Origin: JADHUC01 sp964617665
GTDB taxonomy: Bacteria; Planctomycetota; Planctomycetia; Pirellulales; Pirellulaceae
Assembly (NCBI GenBank): GCA_964617665.1
Contig: CAZUAH010000053.1
Location: forward strand, 1-43,019
Direction: 5' to 3'
DNA: 43,019 nt
Shown piece by piece: positions 24,769 to 34,500 of this stretch. The stretch's first letter is position 1; the number at the start of each line of letters is the position of its first letter. Both the position numbers and the translations under genes were made by a program. The notes below the pieces were generated by a model that was given only the letters and a program-made list of their open reading frames with translations, did not search any database and was not told where the DNA came from.

Positions 24769-26772
24769 ATGGTCGACACTGCCGCATATCGCCCCCTTCG
24801 CGACGAAGAGATCCAAACCATGCAGGAGCAGGGATGTTCGGCAGAGGATTGGTCGTTATTCCTAGTTACCGACGATTTCCAGCCCGAACAAGTTCGTCGG
24901 TGCCATTTTTCTGGCGACGTCCGAATCGGCTCGCTGGCCGGTAACGTCGAGACGGGCGGAGGCGTCCAAAAGCCATGCGGGATCGAGGATGCCTACATAT
25001 CCTGCTGCACGATCGGCGACGGTGCCCGCATTGCCAATATCGGCACACACATCGCAAACTACGATATCGGACCCGGCGCAGTGATCGAGAACGTTGGCAC
25101 TGTCGAGACTGCGGCCGGGGCAACCTTCGGCAATGGTGTCGAGATAGAACCGCTGAATGAAGGTGGTGGACGTGAAGCAGTCTTGTTCGATCGGCTGGAC
25201 AGCCAGTTCGCCTATCTGCTGTGCGTGCACCGCTACCGTGCGAAGCTGGTCAAGAAGCTCCAGGCGATTGCCGCGGCAGAGGCCGCCGGAGCCAAGGCAG
25301 ACCGCGGTACGATTGGCGCCGATGCGCAGATTCGCAACGTCAAGCGAATTGCAGATGTGAACATTGGCGAATGTGCCGTAATCGACGGCGCGGCTTTGCT
25401 GGAAAGCGGGACCGTGTTGAGCAGTCGCGAAGCACCCACAACGGTAGGCATTGACGTCCAGGCCGATGATTTCATCATCGCCGAGGGCTCGAAAGTCACG
25501 GGCGGCGCGGTCGTCAGTAAGTCGTATGTGGGGCAAGGCTGCCAGATCGGCAAGCAGTTCTCGGCCGAAGGATCGTTGTTCTTTGCCAATTGCGAGGGCT
25601 TCCACGGCGAAGCGTGTAGCATTCTTGCTGGGCCGTACACGGTGACTCATCACAAATCGACGCTGCTGATCGCCGGCATGTTCAGCTTCTACAACGCCGG
25701 TTCTGGTACGAATCAGTCGAATCATCTCTACAAGCTCGGTCCGGTGCACGAGGGGAAACTGGAGCGCGGCTGCAAGACCGGGTCGTTCAGCTACATGATG
25801 TGGCCGTGCCGAGTCGGGCCGTTCAGCGTCGTCTTCGGTAAACACACAAGCAACTTTGACACGCAGGATTTCCCTTTCAGCAGTCTGGATGCTACGTCCA
25901 ACGGACGATGCCGGATGACGCCCGGATTCAACCTTACCACCGTCGGCACCGTACGCGACGGCGCAAAGTGGCCGGCGCGTGACCGACGCAAGGGCTCAGT
26001 ACTACGTGACCGCATCTCGTTCGACGTCTTCAGTCCACTGACCGTGGGCCGCATGATGGCGGGCAGCGCTCGCATGAAGGAGCTTCGCGAGAACACCGAG
26101 CGGTCCGTCGATATGGTCAAGATCGGCGGTGCTGATGTGAAACGAGTGATCTTGAACCGATGCGAGAGAACCTATCGCATGGGGATCGAAATGTACCTGC
26201 TCGACAAGGTTCTGACCCGTGTGGAAACCGCAGAGAAAAGGAACGCGACGACGCTGCACGACGCGTTGGCGGTGAACCCAGATGCTGTTTCCGACGAATC
26301 ATGGGTGGACATCGGTGGGCAGATGATGCCCCGCGAGCGGCTCGAAGGGCTGTGCGAAACGATCGAATCGGGCGAGGTGGCCGATCTGGACGCTGTCAAC
26401 AGCAGACTCGACGAGATCAACGCTTCCTACGACGAAGACGAATGGGCCTGGGTTCGCTGGGCGTATGGCGAGGTGATCGGGAGCGACCTGGACGATCCGC
26501 CGAAAGAGGAAATGGAGGCGGTCGCGGACAAATTTGAACAAGCTCGCGGTAAATTCCTCCGTCTCGTCAACAGCGATGCGGAGAAGGAGTTCAGCGGACC
26601 GATGCGCACCGGCTTCGGCCAAGACGGCACCGAGGACGAGGCAAAAGTCGACTTCACCGAAGTGCGAGGCGAGTTCGAGACCAACAAGTTCGTTGTCGAA
26701 ATGAAGAACGAACTGGCCGCGCTGGCCGAGCGGGTCGAGAAATTCAAACAAATGCTGGATAAGTTCTTCTAG
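24769..26772 (+). CDS. DUF4954-type left-handed beta-helix protein
   Basis: The 667-residue product has no signal peptide. From about residue 45 to 400 it shows hexapeptide-type repeats of a left-handed parallel beta-helix (VRIGSLAGNVETGGG, CTIGDGARIANIG, YDIGPGAVIENVG, VNIGECAVIDGAALLESG, KSYVGQGCQIGKQFSAEGS). Such helices occur in acyl- and nucleotidyl-sugar transferases. The rest is helical and acidic, ending in a coiled-coil-like stretch (ELAALAERVEKFKQMLDKFF). Size and layout fit DUF4954, known from Bacteroidetes and planctomycetes without an assigned reaction. GGAG lies six bases before the ATG. The substrate is unknown. Confidence 0.8.
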   Translation: MVDTAAYRPLRDEEIQTMQEQGCSAEDWSLFLVTDDFQPEQVRRCHFSGDVRIGSLAGNVETGGGVQKPCGIEDAYISCCTIGDGARIANIGTHIANYDIGPGAVIENVGTVETAAGATFGNGVEIEPLNEGGGREAVLFDRLDSQFAYLLCVHRYRAKLVKKLQAIAAAEAAGAKADRGTIGADAQIRNVKRIADVNIGECAVIDGAALLESGTVLSSREAPTTVGIDVQADDFIIAEGSKVTGGAVVSKSYVGQGCQIGKQFSAEGSLFFANCEGFHGEACSILAGPYTVTHHKSTLLIAGMFSFYNAGSGTNQSNHLYKLGPVHEGKLERGCKTGSFSYMMWPCRVGPFSVVFGKHTSNFDTQDFPFSSLDATSNGRCRMTPGFNLTTVGTVRDGAKWPARDRRKGSVLRDRISFDVFSPLTVGRMMAGSARMKELRENTERSVDMVKIGGADVKRVILNRCERTYRMGIEMYLLDKVLTRVETAEKRNATTLHDALAVNPDAVSDESWVDIGGQMMPRERLEGLCETIESGEVADLDAVNSRLDEINASYDEDEWAWVRWAYGEVIGSDLDDPPKEEMEAVADKFEQARGKFLRLVNSDAEKEFSGPMRTGFGQDGTEDEAKVDFTEVRGEFETNKFVVEMKNELAALAERVEKFKQMLDKFF

Positions 26773-26789
26773 AAGTGGTTCAAAACCGC

Positions 26790-26863
26790 GTGGCACTGCT
26801 TGCTCGCCAGCAGTGGTGACCTCCAGACCTGGAGAAGCACGGCCATCGAGTAGGCCGTGCCAC
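26790..26863. repeat. Cluster of three hairpins with an outer stem
   Basis: Hairpins CACTGCT/AGCAGTG (26794-26815), CTCCA/TGGAG (26821-26834) and GCACGGCC/GGCCGTGC (26837-26860) follow one another closely. GTGGCAC (26790-26796) can also pair with GTGCCAC (26857-26863), which would close the group into a cloverleaf-like shape. It starts 17 bases after the DUF4954 stop codon. It is not a tRNA: there are no tRNA signature bases. Confidence 0.65.
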
Positions 26864-26899
26864 ACACCTGCAAGGCTGATTCTGGTTTTGAACCTGATT

Positions 26900-27049
26900 C
26901 TAGTTGGACAGCGCGACTTTGAATTAGCCGTTTGGGCGCTAGCCCCGGTTATTGCGGGAGGAACCGGGGCTAGCGCCCAAACGGCTAATGAGTTCAGGAA
27001 ATCCAACGAAAAGCAGTGTTTGAGTTTCAAGGTGGCGCTGTCCAACTAG
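26900..27049. mobile_element. MITE-like nested inverted repeat, 150 bp
   Basis: The outer arms 26900-26923 (starting CTAGTTGGACAGCGC) and 27026-27049 (ending GCGCTGTCCAACTAG) pair at 22 of 24 positions. Inside them is a perfect 28-bp inverted repeat, 26923-26950 against 26962-26989, with an 11-base loop. No protein is encoded. The outer arms end in TA on both sides, as expected for a TA target duplication of the IS630/Tc1 type. A transposase in trans is inferred, as none lies in this window. Confidence 0.6.
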
Positions 27050-27230
27050 TCAAAGTCCGCTCTTGCGCTATTCCGTTCTGGTTGTGGCTCCAACCTAATC
27101 ACGTGCCTTTCCTTTGGGTGATGGCGCCATGGGCGTTCCGAGACAGAAATTGCTGTACTTTTGCCGTCCAGCCGACAAGAATAGCCCATGGAGTGTCTTC
27201 CGACCTCGTCTTTCCTGGAGGCGATCGAAA

Positions 27231-28154
27231 ATGGGCTATCTCCTTGTTGTTGACGATTCGTTGGGCGATCGCCAATTGGCAGGCCGGTTGCTGGAGAAAC
27301 GGACCGAGCACCATGTGGAATACGCGTCCAACGGGTTGGAAGCTCTTGAAGTCCTGGAAGCAAGACTCCCATTGGCGATCGTGACCGACCTGCTGATGCC
27401 GGAAATGGACGGCATGAAATTGGTCGAGGCCGTGCGCCGCAACTACCCTACGGTGCCCATCATCTTGATGACCGGTCACGGCAGCGAGGAAATCGCATTG
27501 CAGGCGCTGATGCATGGGGCCGCCGATTACGTCCCGAAAGCGAAACTGAACACCGAACTGCCCGAATCCGTGGAAGGCGTCCTGGCCATGGCCGTGGGTG
27601 ACCGGCCGCACCAGCGGCTATCGAATTGTCTGCGGTACCAGGAACTGCAATACGAATTGGAGAACGATGTTTTTCTGATCCCACCCTTGGTTGACCAATT
27701 GCAGCATGCCGCCAGGGATCTGGCAATTGTCGACGAAGCCGAATCGGTGCGTTTGGCCAAGGCCTTGGCCGAGGCCCTCACAAACGCGGTCTACCACGGC
27801 AACCTGGAGCTCAATACGGAACAAATCGAGGCCGCTGCACAGCCTTCTTCGCCCGTCGCCGAGACGATTGCTCTACGTCGACAACAGGCCCCATACAGTG
27901 ACCGCCATGTCCAGTTGCGTGCGGCGATTTCTGCGGAGGAAGCGCGATTCACAGTTCGCGACGACGGACCGGGGTTCGACGTAGCCCAGTTGCCGGACGT
28001 CAAGGCGGATCCATCTCATCTTAGTCGAAGCAGCAATCGCGGATTGGTGCTCATCCAAATGTTCATGGACGAAGTCACTTTCAACCCAGAAGGCAACGAG
28101 ATCACGATGGTCAAGCGGGCCTGTGTGCAATCAAGAGACTCGAACAACACTTGA
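27231..28154 (+). CDS. Response-regulator receiver fused to GHKL ATPase domain
   Basis: The start at 27231 is chosen over a longer frame because MGYLLVVDDS opens the receiver domain directly and GGAGG lies nine bases upstream. The 307-residue product has a receiver with acidic pair Asp8/Asp9, phospho-acceptor Asp53 (VTDLLMPEMDG), Thr81 and Lys103 (VPKAKL). From about residue 150 comes a GHKL/HATPase_c domain with N-box EALTNAVYHGN (near residue 185), G1 box RDDGPGFDV and SNRGLVLIQMFMDEV. This matches RsbW-like anti-sigma kinase ATPases. No histidine kinase, sigma factor or anti-anti-sigma gene is adjacent. Phosphorylation probably gates the ATPase partner switch (inference). Confidence 0.88.
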   Translation: MGYLLVVDDSLGDRQLAGRLLEKRTEHHVEYASNGLEALEVLEARLPLAIVTDLLMPEMDGMKLVEAVRRNYPTVPIILMTGHGSEEIALQALMHGAADYVPKAKLNTELPESVEGVLAMAVGDRPHQRLSNCLRYQELQYELENDVFLIPPLVDQLQHAARDLAIVDEAESVRLAKALAEALTNAVYHGNLELNTEQIEAAAQPSSPVAETIALRRQQAPYSDRHVQLRAAISAEEARFTVRDDGPGFDVAQLPDVKADPSHLSRSSNRGLVLIQMFMDEVTFNPEGNEITMVKRACVQSRDSNNT

Positions 28155-28184
28155 TCTCATTGAGAGGTTGGTTTCCAGCAGCAC

Positions 28185-28320
28185 GTAGGCCGGACCGAGG
28201 CCGAACGCCTTGCCGGAACGGCGCAAATCAGCCTTAGTGCTCTGACAGCCTGTACCGTAAATAACACCATTAGAAGAGGCCGACGTTCCGGCAGTTGCAC
28301 AGTTTGCTGGAACGGCCTAC
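28185..28320. repeat. Imperfect inverted repeat, GTAGGCCG family
   Basis: GTAGGCCG (28185-28192) pairs with CGGCCTAC (28313-28320), and CCGGAACG (28213-28220) with CGTTCCGG (28284-28291). The sequence between the paired blocks has diverged. Each half looks like a decayed copy of one palindromic unit. Confidence 0.5.
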
Positions 28321-28420
28321 AAATGGGGCGCAATACGGGTTAGAGGTCGGTTTCGAGCCCGCTGACAAGCGGAACATTCACTCGACGGCACTGACCAAGC
28401 GGGTCGCGGCAATCGTGGCC

Positions 28421-28497
28421 CTCGGGAGGGCGAAGCTCCTGCTGAGCCGCACTTCTTGCATCCAGGCACGGCTCGGTCTGAGCCTTGCCCTCCCGGG
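28421..28497. repeat. Inverted repeat, GGGAGGGC family, 3' of the giant gene
   Basis: The arms 28421-28449 (CTCGGGAGGGCGAAGCTC at the start) and 28469-28497 (ending TTGCCCTCCCGGG) pair over most of 29 positions around a 19-base loop. It begins 14 bases beyond the giant gene's stop codon on the minus strand, where it could serve as a terminator or 3'-stabilising hairpin. Confidence 0.7.
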
Positions 28498-28510
28498 TTT
28501 GAAACAGGTT

Positions 28511-31500
28511 CTATCTGTACGCGTCCCAGAGTGCGGCAATGTCCCGGGCGATACTGGAAAGTGCCCCTTCCAGTTCAGTTGCCGACAACTCGTCATCCAC
28601 GAATGCGAGCATGCGAGCTATCGCGTTCGCGCGCTCGCTTTCGGTAAACCGAATTCGCTGCATTTCCCTAGATGGACTCGACTCAACTTGCGAACGTACC
28701 ACACGAGGATCGGGAATGGCGTCGCCATTGACCGGCGTCGTCAATTGAGGCTGCACGCTGGCTAGGTATCGAGGAACGGATGACGATTCTGGTACGCCCA
28801 GCGAAGATATAGCATCCGTCCAGCCGAAATTGGAGTCGAGGCTGTTCCCGGTCTCATGAAGCAACGTTTGTGGTTGCTCGCCTTCTCCGCCAGAATTCGT
28901 GTTGATGTGCTGAATCACCTCCAAAACGTCGACCGGGCTCAGTTGATTGTCGCCGCTCACGTCCCAGAAAGACGGTATCGCGTCATCGCCGATCGGTCTC
29001 AACGGCAATTGCCCGAGGCCGCCGGCGTTGATTCGCTGGATCAAGGCAAGTACGTCCAGGGACGACACCAATGCGTCGTTGTTGACGTTGTAGCGTAAGA
29101 CCGGGTTTTGCCACGGGTGTTCCACCTGAGCAGGCGCTCCCGGGTCGACGATCACGCCGTTGGCGGTCAGATCATCGTCGCCACGTGCGCCGTCCACGAA
29201 ATGGACCTCGATGCGGTCCGAGAAGATCTTCGCGCCCGTGGTCCCGTCGTACATGAACGGGTACCAGTGCGGTGTTGTGTTGCCCAGCGTGGGGCCGTAT
29301 TTCCAATAGGTATTGAGAACCGAGGCGGACTCGCAGTAGATGGTCACCATTGCCGACGCGCCGACATCAACACCCTCGACGATATATTCGACAAAACCGA
29401 TGGGGAATGTCGCGTCCGCTGGAGGCTCGCTTGGTGGATCGGAATCGCTGACAACGTCGTTCAGTATCGTTCCATCAGGCGCGACAAGCGTCATGTAAGT
29501 GGTATCGGCTGCATTCAGGAGCGATACGACGTTGCTTTGTTGGTTGTCCAAGACGCCGTCGTTGTTACCGTCGCCGCCGTTTGGTGCGGCCCTTTCCAGA
29601 TCATCACTGGTTCCGTCGCCATCTTCGTCCTCGTCATTCACCACCAGGGTATCCGACCCGTCCGCGCAACCAGCCGCGTTGGCGGTGACCGTCACCGACA
29701 ACGCGATATCCGCCTCGTCGTCATCCAGGGCGTCGATGTCGAACGTGGCCGATGCCTGATCCGCGGGAATAGTGACGGATGTCGGGATGTCGATCTCCGT
29801 GTCGTCGCCGTTGGTCAGCGTAACTTCCAGCGGCGCACTATTGTCCGTGTTATTCCGAGTGACCCTGCCGGTGGTGGCCGCAGAACCGGCGTTCTCGATG
29901 ATCGAGTCCGCTGCAATGGAAAGCGTTAGAAACTCGTTCACATCAGTGACAGTGACGCCGAAGGCTTCTTCGTACCACGATCCGCCCGAATCTGTCGTTC
30001 GCACCCGAATGCTGTAGGTGTTCTGCGTCTCGTAGTCGAACACAGCGTTCGTCTTCAGTTGATCGCCGTCGCTTGCGAACGAGGTGTTGTCCGTGTCGCC
30101 CGATCCGGTGACCAAAGTGTAGCTGTGTGCGTCGCCCGCGTCCGGATCGGTTGTGCCGAGACTGCCCACGACCGCCCCGACGGATTGATTCTCCGCCACG
30201 CTGCTATTGCTCAAGCTAATGTCCGTTGGCGCGTCGTTGAACGGCAACACGAAAATCGTCACGATAGCCACGTTGTCAGACGTTAGTTGCAGATCTTTTG
30301 CGGAGTACGTGAACGTGTCCTCGCCGTAGAAATGAAGCTCCGGCAGGTAGGAGAACGTACCATCGGCGTTCAGCGTAAAGGACTGGGCATGTACCGGAGG
30401 GGCGACCAAGAGGGCTTCCGCCACCAGGCCCTCGTCGTCCGTGTCGTTCCACAACACGCCGTTGTCATTCGAGTCGAACGGTGTTGCAACTCCGTACGCA
30501 TCGGCGACGGCAAGAAAGCTATCCTCCTGGACCGTGTAAGCGTCGTCGACCGCCACGGGCGGCATCGGCTCGACGATCTCCGTATCAATGCTCAAGCCCC
30601 ACTGAAGCAGATCGCCGTCGAGGCCGAACACGACATCCTGGATGGTCAGCGTCCAGACGCCAGCGGGATCCAGGCCATCGAAGGCCGTCGTCGTGAACGG
30701 CATCGATAGATTGGGAATCGTGACGGAATCTGTCCCGTTGGGGTGTGTCAGCGTGACGACCAACTGCGACGTGTCCGGGTGATCGATATCTACCATCACG
30801 GTGAGGCCGTTGATGGAGCCTCCGGAACCGATCGTGATCGTGGAGGTCACCTCGCCTATCATCACATCAGGAATCGACACGGCCACGTTGTCGAGCAAGC
30901 TGTGGTCGTCGGTCTGCGAGGCTTCGCTGGACAACACTTCAAAGACCGTAAAATTCCAACTCGTCAGCGTGTGCGTTCCCCCAAAGACGCTGTCCGTAGC
31001 AGTCAACACCCAGTCGCCATCACCGTCCTCGCCATTGAACCCACCGTCGATACCGAAGGTGCCAGCAGAGCTCGGCAGGCTGATGACGCTGAGGCCACTG
31101 GCCGGGATCCCGCTCACGACGGTCCCGGATGGGCTGGTCAGGGAAACGGTTACTTGCGACAGGTCGCCCGTGATAAACGGTTCTACCTCGACCGACGTGA
31201 TGGTGTCGGTGAAAGGCAGGCTGATGGTCGTCGTCGAACTACCCGAACCCGTCTGGGCGTCGGGGATGGGCGTGAGGGTCAGATTCATGTTGCCGACCAG
31301 AAAGCGGACGTCCAGGGACCACTCGTCCAACACGCCCGCGTTGCCGGCGTTGTTGTCGACGATCGTCAGGATCCAGTCGCTATCGGCCGTTTGCGTATCG
31401 AAATCATTGAAGGTCAATGTCGTGGTCGGCGCCGTCAATGGTGCCACAGGCACGATGATCCCTGTCGAGACCTGTTCCAGCGTAATCGTCAGTTCGTCCA

Positions 31501-34500
31501 GGTAGGTCGGGGCCGGCAGCGGGTCCTCAAACGTCACCGAGAGGGTCAAGCCATCGATGATGAATGCCGTCGGGATCGTAATTGTCGACGTGGTCGTACC
31601 CGGCGTCGCGTCCGGAATCGCTTGCGGACCACCGTCCGGGACATCCGTCTGTGACGTATCGGTGGTAGTGATATCCAATCGCCAGAGCTGGAGCGTGCCA
31701 GTGTTGCCAACCACACTATCCGTGACGTCCAGCACCCAGTCGCCTCCAGTGGTTTCGGTATTGAACGCAGTGGTGGTGAACTCGTATTCGTCAGCAGTGC
31801 CGGTCGGGGTCAAGGTCACAGCCACGGGACCGCTGTTCGGGCTGCTCAGCTGCAAGCTCAGGTCGCTGATATTCGCATGCGGAAGCGTCACAGTAAGCTC
31901 TACTGATGTGATCGTCCCGCCCAAAGCCGGGAAGTCCAGCAGGGACGAAATCGTTCCAGCGACCGCATCATTAATCGACGAACTGACATCCAGGCTCCTA
32001 ATCGACGAACTGATATCCAGGCCCCAGATGTCCAAAGTGCCCGTCACACCGGCCACGTTGTCGTAGATCGTCAAGGTCCAGTCGCCATTCGATAGTTCCG
32101 TATCAAAGGCATTGGTCGGAATTGGGGTGCCCAACGTGATCGGAATCGTCGTCCCCTGTGGGCTCGTCAGTTCCGCAGTCAAAGCGCTCGCGCTGGTATG
32201 GGTGATCGTCGTATTGACCGTAACCCCGTTGATGTAGATGGCGTCGGGCACCGAGATCTGCGAGGTGGTCACGCCAGCCGTCGCGTCAGGTAATGCAAAA
32301 CCGGTCGCGTTCGGATGGTTCGAGGTACTCGCAGTGGTCACAATCGTCAGGTCCCAAGAGATTAGGTTGCCCGTATCGCCCACCTCGTTGTCAAACAACG
32401 TCAAGGTCCAGTCGCCGTTGGGGTCCTCGCCATTGAACGCGTCCGTGGTAAAGCTGTAAAGGTTGCCCGTGACAGGCGTCAGAGTCAGCGTCACCGGCCC
32501 GCTGGTGGGGCTGGTCAACGTAGCCGTCACTTGCCCGGCCACATCAGGATGGTCGGTGACCACCACACCCGTCACGTAGTTGCCCGCCGGCGTCATCTCG
32601 ATCGTTCCACCTTGCGTGACGGAGGTCGTCGAGGAATCTGAACCTGCCGTGGCGTCGGCCAAAGCGGCATTCGGGTCGGGGTCATTCTCGTAGTTCTCCG
32701 TCTGCAGTGTTCCACGAGGGCTGATGTTGCCGGCCAGGTCTTCCACCTCGCCGTCGCTCGCCTGACCCGTTGGCAGTAGATCGCCAGTGGTACTCAGACG
32801 GAACCGAGCGTAGGTCGACCCGCTGAGCGCCGAACTCGGTACGTCGAAAGTGATCGTGTTGTCCCCTTCCGTCACTTGGACACTGTCGGCGATCTGATCA
32901 TCCGAGCCCCAAGTGCCGTCGCCGTTGAAGTCGATCCAGGCGTCTAGCTTCGCTCCGCTGGGTGCGTTCTGAACGTTCACCGTCACACTCGCGTCAAGTT
33001 GGCCCACTTGAATCGAGCCGAAGGTCACGCCGTTCTCGTCGTCGCCATCCGGATCAACGACCGTCAATAATCCGTCTGAGTAGATTGCTGAGATCCCAGT
33101 CGATGTGACCGCCAAGGCAAGTTCGCGTCCCAATTCCTGCTGGGTAGATTCATCGGTGTAAAGAACTGGTTCAGTTCCCACCCTGAATGTGCCGTTGCTG
33201 TCCAGCTCCAATTCGTAGACATCCACGCCGTTACTGACAATCAACGTCTCACCGTCGATCACGCTCGCGCCGCCTGCGATCGGGACTTTGAACGCCGCTG
33301 TCGATACCGGCGTGAAACTCGGAGCCCCCGTGGTGTCCACGGTGACGTTGGGTCCAGCCAAGTCGTCGCCGTCGGCAAGGGGCGTAGGCTGGCCATCGGC
33401 GTCGGCGTCAGGGGCGGTTCCAAAGAATGGACCGCCAGCGATGATCGCATGTTGGGCGCCGTTGTCGGCTGCCAACGTCGCGTAGGGAAAGGGTGCGTCG
33501 CCAAAGTCTTCATCCGCATTTGTTACATCGAGCGTGAACGTCTCTTCGTGCCACCGTCCGCTTGGGTCCGTCGTCCGCACCCGAATGCTGTAAGTGTTCT
33601 GTGTCTCGTAGTCGAAGATCGCGTTTGTCTTCAGTTGATCGCCGTCGATGACGAACGATCCGTTGCCACTACTGGCGGCACCCGATACCAGGCTGTAGAC
33701 GAAAGAGTCCGTCAGGTCGTCTTGGTCGCTGGTAGTAAACGTCCCTACCAGACTGCCGGCCGGCAGGTTTTCCGGCACGCTGCTGCCGGACAACTGGATG
33801 TCGGTCGGAGCCGCCGGCTCGACGCCTTCCACGCGATAGGCCACGAAGTTGTTCGAGGTACCCAGCCATCTCCACGGCGGCTCTGGGAATTCGCCGTAGC
33901 CCGTGTCCTGGGCAAACAGACCGGAAACGCTCGGCGAGGCCGAGTGCCAGTCATATCTACTTGCAGCGGTCGAGGTCGGTTCGGTGAGGATCCAGTACCT
34001 GTTTCCGTCCTCGAGAAGTGGACGAGTTGGAGAGCTGATCGTCGTGGTGGTCTGTAAGGGATACTGCGACGGCCAGATGTCTTCATTTTCGCTGATCACT
34101 TCGATCACGGATCCGGGCTTCCCGCCGTCATCGGTCACCAACGAGACCCTCATGTTGTTCGCGCCCGAACGCTTGTTCATTGCCATTTCGATGGACGTCA
34201 AACGATAGCTGCCTCCGGAGACAGTGAATGCCGCAGCGGCTTGATCGATTGTCAGTTCACTAAAGAAGTCGTGGACCATGACGGCCCCCGAATACCACTC
34301 CGGATGATGCGGGAGGTTGTCGTAGACAGCGGTGGTTGCGGATGGGAGGATCGTCACCTGATAGTCCTCCACTTCGCCATCAGCAGCAAAACCGCCCGGA
34401 TCAAGACCGCCGACCGTGCTCAAGCGAAAGCGGGCGTACGTCGCGCCGTCTATCGTCGAACTCGGCACATCAAACGTAACCGCGTTGTCACCGTCGTGCA

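Larger units (their letters stand above)
26773..27230. other. Repeat-rich intergenic region, 458 bp
   Basis: No gene is supported here. The open frames simply run through palindromes. It contains a cluster of short hairpins (26790-26863) and a 150-bp nested inverted repeat (26900-27049), followed by about 180 bp without visible structure leading to the signalling gene at 27231. Confidence 0.7.
28155..28510. other. Repeat-rich convergent intergenic region, 356 bp
   Basis: The plus-strand signalling gene and the minus-strand giant gene converge here. The space is mostly taken by two inverted repeats (28185-28320 and 28421-28497). I see no gene and no hairpin followed by a T-run. Confidence 0.7.

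Noticed and set aside
26790..26863. Cloverleaf-like fold considered as a tRNA
   Set aside because: Arm lengths, loop sequences and the lack of GTTC and a CCA-type end do not fit a tRNA.
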